This document shows positions 25,844 to 34,746 of a stretch of 63,287 bases of DNA, one piece after another. Each line of letters starts with the position of its first letter. Positions within the stretch are counted from its first letter, which is position 1. Position numbers and translations under genes: made by a program. The stretch covers positions 1 to 63,287 of the forward strand of contig CAMCXK010000007.1 of NCBI GenBank assembly GCA_945883435.1. The letters are read 5' to 3'. The notes beneath the pieces were generated by a model. The model searched no databases. It was not told the DNA's origin and was given only the letters and a program-made list of their open reading frames with translations. This DNA comes from Chthoniobacter flavus (lineage in GTDB: Bacteria > Verrucomicrobiota > Verrucomicrobiia > Chthoniobacterales > Terrimicrobiaceae).

Positions 25844-26938
25844 TCAGCGAACCACGCGTCCCGAGCCGCTGCCTTTCATGAGGGCCTCCACCTCCGGGCG
25901 GGTGGCGTAGTTGATATCCCCCGCCACCGAGTGGCAAAGGCACGAGGCGGCGACGGCGAAGGTGATCGCGGTCTGCGGTTTCGAGAGTTCGGGCGTCGTG
26001 AGCGCGAAGATGAGACCGGCGCCGAACGAATCGCCTCCGCCCACGCGGTCGACGATGTTTTTGATTTCGTAGGGTTGATAACGGCGCTCGCGGAGCGGTG
26101 CGAAGTGCGACTCGCCTGATGCGGCGTCGAAGAGCATGGCTCCCCAGTTGTTGTGAGAGGCGGAGTGGCTTTCACGCAGCGTGATCGCCACCATTTTCAC
26201 GTTCGGGAATTGTCCGACGATGCGCCGCGCCACGGCGGGGTATTTGGACACATCAAGTTGGCCGGACTCGGCATCGCTGTTCTCGGCATGGATGCCGAGG
26301 ACATCGGCGGCATCCTCTTCATTGGCGATGACCACCTCCGCGTGTGGCAGAATCCCCCCCATCACCCGGGCGGCCAGTTTTTTTGAATCTGTGCCGGGTT
26401 CCCAATCCCAGAGTTTTTTGCGGAAATTCAGGTCGCAGGAAACCTTGAGACCTGCCTCCTGTGCTGCCCGGGCCGCCTGTTGGACCGCATCTGCCGCGAT
26501 CGGCGAGAGTGCGGGTGTGATGCCCGTGAGGTGCAACCATCCGGCATCGGCAAAAATCGCAGGCCAGTCGTAAGCGGTCGCCGGCGTGAGGCTCACCGCC
26601 GAATTCGCCCTGTCGTAAATCACATTTGAAGGGCGCTGGTTAGCCCCGTTTTCATAAAAATAAAGACCGAGGCGTCCCGCTTTTGTGCGGAGGATCTTCG
26701 AGGTGTCAACCCCGAGGCCGCGAAAGACTCCGACACAGGCATCCGCCACCAGATGGTCTGGCAAAGCGGTGACGAACCTCGCGGAAGCACCAAATTGGGC
26801 CAGTGAGGCGGCGACATTGGCTTCGGCTCCGCCGAATGTGAGATCCAGCGGGCCGGGCAGGGCTTGGCGGAAACGCAGGCAACCGGCGGGTGCCAGACGC
26901 CCCATGACTTCTCCGAATGTGACGATGGTTTTTTTCAT
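25844..26938 (-). CDS. kdgK: 2-keto-3-deoxygluconate kinase (PfkB family)
   Basis: A 364-residue ribokinase-type sugar kinase that converts KDG to KDPG. It begins MKKTIVTFGEVMGRLAP and has the PfkB regions LTFGGAEANVAASLAQFG and the C-terminal VDRVGGGDSFGAGLIFAL, where Asp-Ser is the catalytic loop. The start overlaps the stop of the KDPG aldolase gene (ATGA), and the two enzymes act in consecutive steps. Specificity for KDG is inferred from this pairing. Confidence 0.88.
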   Translation of the reverse strand: MKKTIVTFGEVMGRLAPAGCLRFRQALPGPLDLTFGGAEANVAASLAQFGASARFVTALPDHLVADACVGVFRGLGVDTSKILRTKAGRLGLYFYENGANQRPSNVIYDRANSAVSLTPATAYDWPAIFADAGWLHLTGITPALSPIAADAVQQAARAAQEAGLKVSCDLNFRKKLWDWEPGTDSKKLAARVMGGILPHAEVVIANEEDAADVLGIHAENSDAESGQLDVSKYPAVARRIVGQFPNVKMVAITLRESHSASHNNWGAMLFDAASGESHFAPLRERRYQPYEIKNIVDRVGGGDSFGAGLIFALTTPELSKPQTAITFAVAASCLCHSVAGDINYATRPEVEALMKGSGSGRVVR

Positions 26939-27588
26939 TTGGTGCGGAGGGAGGAAATGGCGCTCGCGGCATGACGGGCGAGTGCGGTGATGTCGTCCCA
27001 TCGTCCCTCGCGAATCGCGTCGCGCGGGGCGAGCCAGGAACCGCCGATCGCGGCAATCAAGGGATCGGAGAGATAGGTTTCCATGTTTTTCTCATTCAGG
27101 CCACCGAGTGGAATGAAGCTTACCCCAAGGTGGAGATAGGGAGCGGCGATCGCCTTGAGGTAGGCCAACCCGCCGGAAGGTTCGGCAGGAAAGAATTTCA
27201 ACAACCGGCATCCGTTCTCAAGGGCGAGTTCGATATCCGAGGGCGTGGCCACACCGGGGGCGAACGGCAGACCCGCCTGGGCAGCCGCTTGAATCACCCG
27301 GGGATTGACACCCGGAGAGACCGCAAACTCGGCTCCAGCTGTCTTGACCTCGGAGACCTGCAGCGGCGTGAGAACAGTCCCCGCTCCGGCCAACATCTCC
27401 GGGACCTCGGAGCGGATGCGGCTCAAAGCGGCCAAGGCGGCAGGCGTCCGGAGGGTCAGTTCCATGGTGTCGATGCCGCCATTCAACAGTGCACGGGCCA
27501 GTGGGGGGCCATCCTCGGCGCGGTCGATGATCAAAACGGCAACAATGCCGGAGCGTTGGATGCGGCAGGAAAGAGACTCTGGAATCAT
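26935..27588 (-). CDS. eda: KDPG/KHG aldolase
   Basis: A 217-residue class I aldolase that splits 2-keto-3-deoxy-6-phosphogluconate into pyruvate and glyceraldehyde 3-phosphate. Typical segments are GGIDTMELTLRTPAAL, MLAGAGTVLTPLQ, FAVSPGVNP, PFAPGVATPSD and the Schiff-base Lys in CRLLKFFPAEPSGG. The ATG at 27588 gives the normal N-terminus; an in-frame TTG 24 nt upstream is possible. Stop overlaps kdgK start. Confidence 0.92.
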   Translation of the reverse strand: MIPESLSCRIQRSGIVAVLIIDRAEDGPPLARALLNGGIDTMELTLRTPAALAALSRIRSEVPEMLAGAGTVLTPLQVSEVKTAGAEFAVSPGVNPRVIQAAAQAGLPFAPGVATPSDIELALENGCRLLKFFPAEPSGGLAYLKAIAAPYLHLGVSFIPLGGLNEKNMETYLSDPLIAAIGGSWLAPRDAIREGRWDDITALARHAASAISSLRTK

Positions 27589-27678
27589 GAAGATATCTTC
27601 AGGGATTACCAACTTGAATGCCTGGTGTCACGTTTCCAGGCCAGATGTTGTCCAAGTGATACTCCGGTCATCCGGTTC

Positions 27679-28827
27679 TCACGCGAGCTTGCCAACCGGC
27701 AGCCACCGGCGCTCGGCCCAGCTTTGCAGGCCGAGTTCCGCGAGTTGGACGCCCTTGGCTCCTTGAAGCAGCGTCCAAGGAAATGGCTCGTTCAGGACCA
27801 CGTGGCGGAGGAAGAGTTCCCACTGGATTTTAAAGGCATTGTCGTGGCTTTCCTGCTCGGGGACCTTCGCCCAGCCATTGAAAAAGTCGATAGGTTGGGG
27901 GATGTCGGGGTTCCAGGTGGGTTTCGGTGTGTTTCCGTAGTGTTGAATCCAGCACTCGCGGAGACCAGCAACCGCGGAACCATGCGTGCCATCGACTTGA
28001 ACGGTCAGCAAATCGTCACGGCGGACGCGCACGGTCCAACTGGAGTTGAAGTGTGCGATGACGCCGTCCTCCAATTCAAACGTGGCATAAGCCGAGTCGT
28101 CGGCCGTGCAGCGGTAGCGTTTACCCTGCTCGTCCACGCGCTCGGGAATGTGGGTGGCGCCCAGGCAGGACACGGCTTTGACCTCCCCGAAGAGATTGTC
28201 GAGGACGTAGCGCCAGTGGCAGAGCATATCGACAATAATGCCTCCGTCATCCTCCTTGCGGTAGTTCCAGCTCGGGCGCTGGGCTGGAATGCTGTCGCCT
28301 TCGAAGACCCAGTAGCCGAATTCGCCGCGCACACTCAGGATTTTTCCGAAGAATCCCTGCTCCTTGAGACGTTGGATTTTCCGCATGCCCGGAAGCCACA
28401 GTTTGTCTTGGACAACACCGTTTTTAACACCCGCTTTGGTCGCGGTGGCGTAGAGATCCAAGGCATCGGCGGATGTGACAGCGGTCGGCTTCTCGCAATA
28501 AACATGCTTGCCGGCGGCAATGGCTTTTTTCACCGCCTCCGCACGGCGTCCGGTGGTTTGGGAATCGAAGTAGATGGTGTTGGCAGGGTTGGCGAGTTCC
28601 GTATCCAAGTCGGTTGTCCAGCGGACGCCGGGATCCATGGAGGCGAGTTGGGCGAGTTTTGCCTCGCTGCGGCCGATCAGAACAGGCTCGGGCCAAATGA
28701 CCTCGCCGTCGTTGATTTTGACACCCCCTTGCTTCCGGATCGCAAGGATCGAACGGATGTAGTGCTGGTTGGTGCCCATGCGTCCCGTGACGCCGTTCAT
28801 AATGATGCCAATGTTGTGTTTTTTCAT
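27679..28827 (-). CDS. Gfo/Idh/MocA-family NAD(P)-dependent oxidoreductase
   Basis: A 382-residue protein with an N-terminal Rossmann fold ([13 protein letters not shown]) and the conserved EKP motif in [14 protein letters not shown]. The second domain contains [20 protein letters not shown], where the His is the likely catalytic residue. Enzymes of this family oxidise or reduce sugars and inositols; substrate unknown. It lies between the cupin and KDPG aldolase genes on the same strand and probably supplies a sugar-oxidation step of the same catabolic route. Confidence 0.85.
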   Translation of the reverse strand: MKKHNIGIIMNGVTGRMGTNQHYIRSILAIRKQGGVKINDGEVIWPEPVLIGRSEAKLAQLASMDPGVRWTTDLDTELANPANTIYFDSQTTGRRAEAVKKAIAAGKHVYCEKPTAVTSADALDLYATATKAGVKNGVVQDKLWLPGMRKIQRLKEQGFFGKILSVRGEFGYWVFEGDSIPAQRPSWNYRKEDDGGIIVDMLCHWRYVLDNLFGEVKAVSCLGATHIPERVDEQGKRYRCTADDSAYATFELEDGVIAHFNSSWTVRVRRDDLLTVQVDGTHGSAVAGLRECWIQHYGNTPKPTWNPDIPQPIDFFNGWAKVPEQESHDNAFKIQWELFLRHVVLNEPFPWTLLQGAKGVQLAELGLQSWAERRWLPVGKLA

Positions 28828-28884
28828 AAAGGATGGTGATTTACGCGAAAGTCGAGGTCCGGAGTGCGAAACCCTCCGCAGAAA

Positions 28885-29337
28885 CTATGCCTGCTCCGGC
28901 TTGGTTGTGCACTGGGGACGGGCGCCTGAGGGAAGCGGCGGGGCTTCGACCCCCGCCTTGGGAAGGGTTCCATCCAATTCCTGCCGCCAGTGGGCGACGT
29001 CGCCAGCCGGACCGTAACAATACAGCATGCGAAGCGGGGTGGGGCCGATGTTGGTGAGTTGGTGGAACACTCCGGGCGGAATGTAAACCATTTGTCCGCT
29101 GGTGAGGGTTTGGCGCTCTTCGCCAAGGCACATTTCCGCGGTGCCCTCGATGACAAAGTAGACTTCCTCCTGTTCCTGATTGTGCCACGGAACCTGACCG
29201 CCGTCCGGATCCAGGGTGACGTTGCCGATGCAGAAGTTCGAAGCCTGGATGGGGGCCACACCGCCGGCGAGGTTTTGTGTGCGGCGGCGGGCCGGGTAGC
29301 GGCGGCCTTCGATGAGGGAGAGGTCGGAGACAATCAT
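28885..29337 (-). CDS. Cupin-domain protein in the uronate cluster
   Basis: A 150-residue single-domain cupin. Motif 1 reads VPWHNQEQEEVYFVIEG and motif 2 GQMVYIPPGVFHQLTN, giving a His, Glu and His metal site. In uronate gene sets a small cupin (KdgF) opens the ring of 4,5-unsaturated uronates released by GH88-type hydrolases; a similar role here is an inference from context, as the sequence also suits a sugar isomerase or epimerase. It starts 17 nt after the GH88 gene. Confidence 0.75.
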   Translation of the reverse strand: MIVSDLSLIEGRRYPARRRTQNLAGGVAPIQASNFCIGNVTLDPDGGQVPWHNQEQEEVYFVIEGTAEMCLGEERQTLTSGQMVYIPPGVFHQLTNIGPTPLRMLYCYGPAGDVAHWRQELDGTLPKAGVEAPPLPSGARPQCTTKPEQA

Positions 29338-29354
29338 GGTGTGAGTGGTTGGGT

Positions 29355-30731
29355 TCAGCGTGAGACGCAGCCGAAAAATGTGTAGTTGCGACCTTCCGCA
29401 AGCCGCTGGAGATACAAGGCCAATTCGCGGGCGTGATAGTCACCCCACATGGAAGACTCCCCGCGGGGGATTTTGGAACCTGCCGGAACATGGTCCCATC
29501 CATTCGGACGATGGTAGATCGAATGGAGGATCAGCCCCTGATGGCGGTCCGAGGTGGAAAGGTAGGGCTCGGAAAGGACGGTTCGGGCGGTGGTGAGACC
29601 CGCTTGCAAATAGCGCTGGCCGTCGGCCGTGCCATTGAGGTAGCGCCCCAGGCGGACGAGTCCCTGCGCGGCGATGGCGGCGGCGGAACTGTCGACCGGT
29701 TCCCAGTCGTTTTCAATCTGGGCCGGACGCTCGAGGGCATTCTCAATGCGGTGGAGGTTGGGTGCGCCAGTGTCCCAGTAGGGAATGCCATCGGTTGGAG
29801 TGTGCTCGATATAAAAATCACAGGACGCCCGCGCCGCCTTCAGAAAGAGGGCTTCGATGGATTCCCGGCCACCGAGTGGATCCAGATCGGCGTCCGGAAG
29901 GGTCGCGATCCATTCCAGTTGTTCGGCGTAGCCGGCCATGATCCATGCCAAGCCCCGCGTCCACGTGGTAAATGGCGAGTAGCCCTGTTGGGAATTCGGG
30001 CAGCGGAAGTTCCCATCGTTGGTGTTGAAAACGCTTTCATGCGCCACACGTCCCCGCACATCGTAGGCGTCCCGCCCCTCGCCGTAGAAAACCGCGAAGT
30101 CCGAGGTCGTGCGGGCGTGGTGCACCAGGCGCTCCAGAAGCGAAATGCGGGTGTCCTTTTCACCCATGAGCACATGCCCGAGAGCATGGGAGACGGCAAG
30201 CGCCCTCAAGCTGCGGATGGTGTCGGCGAAAAGCGAATGGGGGCCGTTGAACGAATAGATAAATCCGCTGCCGTTCGCGATCGGCGTCCAGCGTGCGGCT
30301 TGAACCGCTCCGGTGCACTTCAAGGCCAATTCGTAAAAATCCTTTTCCGCCCGATCGGGAGCGATTTTTTCCTCCACCATGAGGCGAAGAAGATTTCCGT
30401 AGGTGCTGACATTGTTGAAGCCATGGTCATGCACGCCGGTGTGGGTGATGTGGTGGGCCATGCGCTCCCGGGTGCGGGTGCGACCGAGTTCGAGGAATGC
30501 CGCATCGCCGGTCGCGTCAAACTGCAGAATCGCCGAACCGTAAACAAAGCCCTGGGTCCACTCGGTCCAGCCGCGGGCGGTGTAGCGGCCTTCCACGGTG
30601 AACACCGGGGTTGCCCGCCCCGGGACCTCGTCCTTGTCGATGGAAAGGATTTTCGGGGCAGACGACTTCCAGAGTTTGGCGATGGCGGGCAGGAGGTCTT
30701 GAGGTGTGAGTTGGAGGTCGGATCGGATCAT
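29355..30731 (-). CDS. GH88 unsaturated glucuronyl hydrolase
   Basis: A 458-residue alpha/alpha-barrel enzyme. The GH88 pattern is visible in GWTEWTQGFVYGSAI, THTGVHDHGFNNVSTYGN with the catalytic-type Asp, SPFTTWTRGLAWIMAGYAEQ, and IPYWDTGAPN followed by EPVDSSAAAIAAQGL. Such enzymes hydrate and release the terminal 4,5-unsaturated uronic acid from oligosaccharides made by lyases. No signal peptide is seen, so it likely works on imported oligomers. The start overlaps the SDR stop (ATGA). Confidence 0.88.
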   Translation of the reverse strand: MIRSDLQLTPQDLLPAIAKLWKSSAPKILSIDKDEVPGRATPVFTVEGRYTARGWTEWTQGFVYGSAILQFDATGDAAFLELGRTRTRERMAHHITHTGVHDHGFNNVSTYGNLLRLMVEEKIAPDRAEKDFYELALKCTGAVQAARWTPIANGSGFIYSFNGPHSLFADTIRSLRALAVSHALGHVLMGEKDTRISLLERLVHHARTTSDFAVFYGEGRDAYDVRGRVAHESVFNTNDGNFRCPNSQQGYSPFTTWTRGLAWIMAGYAEQLEWIATLPDADLDPLGGRESIEALFLKAARASCDFYIEHTPTDGIPYWDTGAPNLHRIENALERPAQIENDWEPVDSSAAAIAAQGLVRLGRYLNGTADGQRYLQAGLTTARTVLSEPYLSTSDRHQGLILHSIYHRPNGWDHVPAGSKIPRGESSMWGDYHARELALYLQRLAEGRNYTFFGCVSR

Positions 30732-31531
30732 AGTCGTTTCAAATGAAAACCACCGTCGATATTGAGGACATCGCCGGTTGAGAAGGGAAAGGCCCCTGCA
30801 AGAATGGCCTCGACGGCGAGGCCCACGTCCTCGGGGGTTCCCCAGCGTTTTTGCGGCACAATGCCCTCGGCAAGGAGCATGTCGTATTTTTCCTTCACTC
30901 CGGCCGTCATATCGGTGGCCATGATCCCCGGGCGAAGTTCGAGAACCTGCGCACCCGCGTCGGCAAGACGCACCGCCCAGAGCTTGGTGGCCATGGCCAG
31001 GGCGGCCTTGGAAATGCAATATTCACCCCGGTTCAGCGAGGCGGTCTCGGCCGACAGGGAGGAGACAAAAATCAGTTTGAACCCCCCGGGCAGGCGGGAT
31101 TGCCCCGGCCGGGAGAGCCAGTGGCGCGCGGCCATTTGTGAGAGAAAATAGGGCCCCTTCAAATTCACATCCAAGACCTCGTCAAAAACGTCCTCGGCCG
31201 CCTCAAGGATGTCCGCCCGGATGCGGGGGGCGATCCCGGCGTTGTTGACCAGGGCATCGAGTTGCCCGAAGGCCGCGAGCGTCTCCTCGAAAATTCGTTG
31301 CCGGTCCTCTGCCACGGCGATGTTGCCCCCGGTCACGGGGAAGATTTGGGCCGTGTTCGATGCGGCCTCTTTGCAAAGACGGGCGGTTTCCTCCGCTGCG
31401 GCGCGGTTTCCCGCGAAATGCACCGCCACGCTGTGGCCGCGGGCGGCGAGACGCACAGCGATGCCCCGGCCCAAACCGCGGCTTGATCCGGTGACGAGAA
31501 CAGTGGACGGAATTGACATGGTCGTGATCAT
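30728..31531 (-). CDS. Short-chain dehydrogenase/reductase (SDR), possibly uronate-related
   Basis: A 267-residue classical SDR: cofactor motif VTGSSRGLGRGIAVRLA, NNAG in LDALVNNAGIAP, catalytic Ser in FVSSLSAET and the YxxxK pair in GEYCISKAALAM, ending DVLNIDGGFHLKRL. By location it may act as the keto-uronate reductase (KduD-like) that makes KDG, but the family is too broad to be sure. A second ATG four codons downstream is an alternative start. It is coupled to the GH88 gene. Confidence 0.85.
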   Translation of the reverse strand: MITTMSIPSTVLVTGSSRGLGRGIAVRLAARGHSVAVHFAGNRAAAEETARLCKEAASNTAQIFPVTGGNIAVAEDRQRIFEETLAAFGQLDALVNNAGIAPRIRADILEAAEDVFDEVLDVNLKGPYFLSQMAARHWLSRPGQSRLPGGFKLIFVSSLSAETASLNRGEYCISKAALAMATKLWAVRLADAGAQVLELRPGIMATDMTAGVKEKYDMLLAEGIVPQKRWGTPEDVGLAVEAILAGAFPFSTGDVLNIDGGFHLKRL

Positions 31532-31603
31532 GGCACCGGCGCATGCCGGGATGTTATGACAAATCCACCACCGATTAGCACAAAACCGATATTATCTTTT
31601 GTT

Positions 31604-32479
31604 CTAAATCGAATGTCCGGAAAAGCGACTGGGGGCGATGCCGGTCTGGGTCCGGAACCATCTTGCAAAGTAATTGGCATCGTGAAAGCCGCATTCCTCG
31701 GCCACGCGCCCGACCGGCAAACCGCTCCGGAGAAGTTCCTGGCAGCGCAACAGCTTTGCGGAGTCACGGCACTGCCTGAGCGTAAGGCCGGTGTGCTTTT
31801 TGAACAACCGGTTCAGATGGTCCGGGCTTCGGTGCAGTTGACGACATAATTCCTCGACCGACTCGTGTTGATGCGCAGCATCCGCCGCCAAAGCCTCGAA
31901 CTTCCGGACAATCGCAGGGGAGGGGATCGATGGACGGGGCAGGAATCCCAATGCCCGGAATTGGATATCCAGAATAGCCAGCGAAACCGAGGACGTTAGA
32001 AAGCGGGATTCAATGCCCGAATGGTTTTTCAACGCCCCGAGATCGGTGAGCAATTGGCGGATCCGGATGGTTTCCGAATGGTTGAGCCGGGCGAAAGCCA
32101 GGGGCGGCTGCGGGCGCAATCGCAAGTCGATCGCAAGACACAGCGGTCGCCGCCGTGGATGCTCGTCAAACGAGTGGATACGTCCCGAGGGAATCCATGC
32201 CAGTGTGCCCGGTTCGACCTCGCGGGAGGTGGATCCCGTTTTCAAAGCCCCCCCGGCCGAGAGATAGCAGAGCAACTGGGCGAAGGAGTGACGATGGCTT
32301 TTCACGGTGTCCACCTCGTCGAGATGGCGGTGAAGACGCAGGCGCAAAACCGCCAAACCTGGAAGCCGGGTGTCGATTTTCGAGAGCAGAAGGGACCTGA
32401 AAAGCCTCACAGGCTCTGAATTTGCCACGACACGCGTATGACCTCCATCTTTTCCAGATCCATGCAAACTCAGCCGCAT
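31604..32479 (-). CDS. AraC-family transcriptional regulator
   Basis: A 291-residue regulator with an N-terminal cupin-like sensing domain (SHRHSFAQLLCYL, GTLAWIPSGRIHSFDEHP) and a C-terminal double helix-turn-helix: SVEELCRQLHRSPDHLNRLF and VGRVAEECGFHDANYFARWF. It is the first gene on the minus strand ahead of the SDR-GH88-cupin-Gfo-eda-kdgK set, 72 nt upstream, so it is the natural candidate activator of that operon, responding to a uronate intermediate. Confidence 0.88.
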   Translation of the reverse strand: MRLSLHGSGKDGGHTRVVANSEPVRLFRSLLLSKIDTRLPGLAVLRLRLHRHLDEVDTVKSHRHSFAQLLCYLSAGGALKTGSTSREVEPGTLAWIPSGRIHSFDEHPRRRPLCLAIDLRLRPQPPLAFARLNHSETIRIRQLLTDLGALKNHSGIESRFLTSSVSLAILDIQFRALGFLPRPSIPSPAIVRKFEALAADAAHQHESVEELCRQLHRSPDHLNRLFKKHTGLTLRQCRDSAKLLRCQELLRSGLPVGRVAEECGFHDANYFARWFRTQTGIAPSRFSGHSI

Positions 32480-32494
32480 GCTTGCCCGGATGAA

Positions 32495-33688
32495 TCAACT
32501 TCCGGACAAGGTGGAAATCCAATCTTCCACTCCGTCGGCGGCAATGGCGGCAGAGGTGAAGCAGCCTTGCAGGAGATATCCTCCGGTTGGAGCCTCCCAG
32601 TCGATCATCTCGCCGGCCATGAAAAGCCCCGGCATGCCGTTGACCATGAGGCGGTCGTTTAACGCTGTTCCACAAACTCCACCAGCGCTCGAGATGGCCT
32701 CCCTCAACGGCCGGGGGCCGCGCAGTGTCAGGTGGAAAGCCTTGGCCCCCCTGGCGACATCCATGGCGCCCTGCCAGGAGCGGGATTCCAGAAGGGCACG
32801 GGCGGCGGGGCCAAGGCGCCATCTTTCAGCAGCTTCGGAGGCCCAGTTTTTCCGGGCCGATTCCATTTTTTCCACAAGACGCGAAACCGGGTGTGCCGGC
32901 TTGAGATCAATTGTCAGTGCCGGTTGGTCCATGGCGCGAAGGATCGGGCCCAAGGCGTAAAGAGCACCGCCTTCCAATCCGTAGCCGGTAATCATGAGTT
33001 CCCCGGCCAGTGAATGTGCGCCCGCAGTCACCCGCACGTTTTTCAGCGGCTGCCCGGCGAGTGATCTGACGCCATCGGGCCAGTCGATCTCCCAGCCGCA
33101 GTTCGCAGCTTCGAAATTCCGAATCGGGATGCCAAGTGGCCTCAAGAGGCCGGTCCAGCGTGCGTCAGAGCCGGTTTGTGGCCACGACCCGCCGCCACAG
33201 GCCATGAGAACCGCATCGGCGGAATCCACCGGCTGGGTTTCAAATTCAAGACGGAACGGACGCGACGGGCACAATCCGGTCAGGCGGTGGCGGGTTTTGA
33301 TCGTGACACCTTGGGACGCGAGGCGCTCCAGCCAAGCCCGCAGGAGACGGGAGGATTTGCGTTCCCGAAGATAAACGCGGCCGTTGCGCTTGGCCATTGT
33401 CGGGCTGCCGAGTTCCTCGGCCCAGCGGCGAAGATCGTCCGGGCTGTGCTTCGCCAGCCAGTTCCTCCAGACACCAGGGGGCAGCGATGGCGAGTTGTAG
33501 CGGGCGGCGAAGGATTCGAGGGGCTCGGAATTCGTCAAATTGAGTCCTCCCGCCCCCGCCGCAAGAAATTTGTGGCCCGGAAAACGTGTGGCTTCAAAGA
33601 GCGTGGTATTGAAGCCGCGGGAGGAAAGGATTTCCGCGGCGTAAAGACCCGTTGGTCCGCCTCCGATGATGGCCACTCGCCGCCTCAT
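32495..33688 (-). CDS. TIGR03862-type (HI0933-like) FAD-dependent flavoprotein
   Basis: A 397-residue flavoprotein. The FAD Rossmann motif VAIIGGGPTGLYAAEIL opens the protein, followed by KFLAAGAGGLNLTNSEP, a signature of this HI0933-like group, and the C-terminal GLFMAGEMIDWEAPTGGYLL. Reaction unknown. The ATG at 33688 gives the canonical N-terminus and overlaps the recF stop by 4 nt, so it is translationally coupled to recF at the end of the minus-strand operon. Confidence 0.85.
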   Translation of the reverse strand: MRRRVAIIGGGPTGLYAAEILSSRGFNTTLFEATRFPGHKFLAAGAGGLNLTNSEPLESFAARYNSPSLPPGVWRNWLAKHSPDDLRRWAEELGSPTMAKRNGRVYLRERKSSRLLRAWLERLASQGVTIKTRHRLTGLCPSRPFRLEFETQPVDSADAVLMACGGGSWPQTGSDARWTGLLRPLGIPIRNFEAANCGWEIDWPDGVRSLAGQPLKNVRVTAGAHSLAGELMITGYGLEGGALYALGPILRAMDQPALTIDLKPAHPVSRLVEKMESARKNWASEAAERWRLGPAARALLESRSWQGAMDVARGAKAFHLTLRGPRPLREAISSAGGVCGTALNDRLMVNGMPGLFMAGEMIDWEAPTGGYLLQGCFTSAAIAADGVEDWISTLSGS

Positions 33689-34746
33689 GAAAGACTTCGA
33701 AGCCCACCACCCGACAGCGTCCAAACGCGCATCGGGAAGTCGGGCTCGATCCAATCCAGAAATGTGGTGGCCAGAATCGACTGGCTTTCGGGGGGAAGCG
33801 CCCCGAGCAACCGGTTGCGGCGCCCTGGATCCAGTTCGCCAAAGATGTCATCCAGCAAGAGGAGCGGTGGCTGTCCGGTGGAGGACTCGATGTGCCTCGC
33901 CTGGGCGATTTTCAGGGAGAGGGCGATCGTGCGTTGTTGGCCTTCGGAAGCAAATGATCCAGCCGGCAAGCCATTCAGAAAAATCCCGATGTCGTCCCTG
34001 TGGGGGCCGCAGACTGTCTGGCGCAAGCGCTCCTCTTCGGCGCGCGAGGCCTCCAGTGCGTCGGGGAAGGCCCCCGCCGCACCGGGTTGATAGTCGATCG
34101 AGAGCGACTCGTTGTTCCCGCCAATCCAAGACGCGGCAAAGGCGGCATGGGGACGAAGCGCCTCCACCAGACGGGTTCGCTCCTGCATGAGAACATTGCC
34201 GTTTTCAACGAGGGGTGTGTCGAAGCCTGCGACCTCGCGCCGTGGGCGGTTGTCTTTCAAGAGAAGGTTCCGGGAGCGGAGGGCCCGCTCGTAATCCCGC
34301 AGGCATTTGCGGTAGGCGGGGATGGTTTGAACCCCCAAAAAATCCAGATACCGGCGTCGCGTCGATCCGCCGCCAACCACAAGTTCCTGGTCGGAGTTGG
34401 AAAACCACGTGACGCGGGCCAGTGCCAGATAGTCGGAGGAGCGAACTCCCGGCTTGGATTCCAACGTGAGGCGGCGCCCGTCCCCGTCCTGTCGAACCGC
34501 CATCGAGTGGTCCTGCCACAATCCCTGAAGTCCGAATCCCGGGGTGCCCACCCGAACGAGATCGCTCGTGGATGTGGTCCGCGGGGACTGAAGGCGCAGC
34601 AGGACACAGACCGCCTCCAGCAAGGAGGTTTTGCCTTGGGCGTTCGCTCCGGTGATACATGTCGCCGGGGCATCGAGCTTCCATTCGATCGACGGGAAGC
34701 ACCGGAAGTCCCTCAGGCGGATTTCTTGCAGGGGAGGACGGTTCAT
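33685..34746 (-). CDS. recF: DNA replication and repair protein RecF
   Basis: A 353-residue SMC-like ATPase that helps load RecA at gapped DNA. Walker A is in TGANAQGKTSLLEAV, the family block IRLDFRCF-like sequence LRDFRCFPSIEW precedes it, and signature/Walker B regions are SFASEGQQRTIALSLK and PLLLLDDIFGELD. It is not beside dnaA-dnaN-gyrB but inside an operon with the RluD-type gene upstream and the flavoprotein downstream, both overlapping it by 4 nt. Confidence 0.93.
   Translation of the reverse strand: MNRPPLQEIRLRDFRCFPSIEWKLDAPATCITGANAQGKTSLLEAVCVLLRLQSPRTTSTSDLVRVGTPGFGLQGLWQDHSMAVRQDGDGRRLTLESKPGVRSSDYLALARVTWFSNSDQELVVGGGSTRRRYLDFLGVQTIPAYRKCLRDYERALRSRNLLLKDNRPRREVAGFDTPLVENGNVLMQERTRLVEALRPHAAFAASWIGGNNESLSIDYQPGAAGAFPDALEASRAEEERLRQTVCGPHRDDIGIFLNGLPAGSFASEGQQRTIALSLKIAQARHIESSTGQPPLLLLDDIFGELDPGRRNRLLGALPPESQSILATTFLDWIEPDFPMRVWTLSGGGLRSLS

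Noticed and set aside
26971-28839. A 622-codon plus-strand frame across eda and the Gfo/Idh gene
   Set aside because: Two well-conserved minus-strand enzymes occupy this region with full motifs; the antisense frame spans an intergenic gap and has no protein-like pattern.
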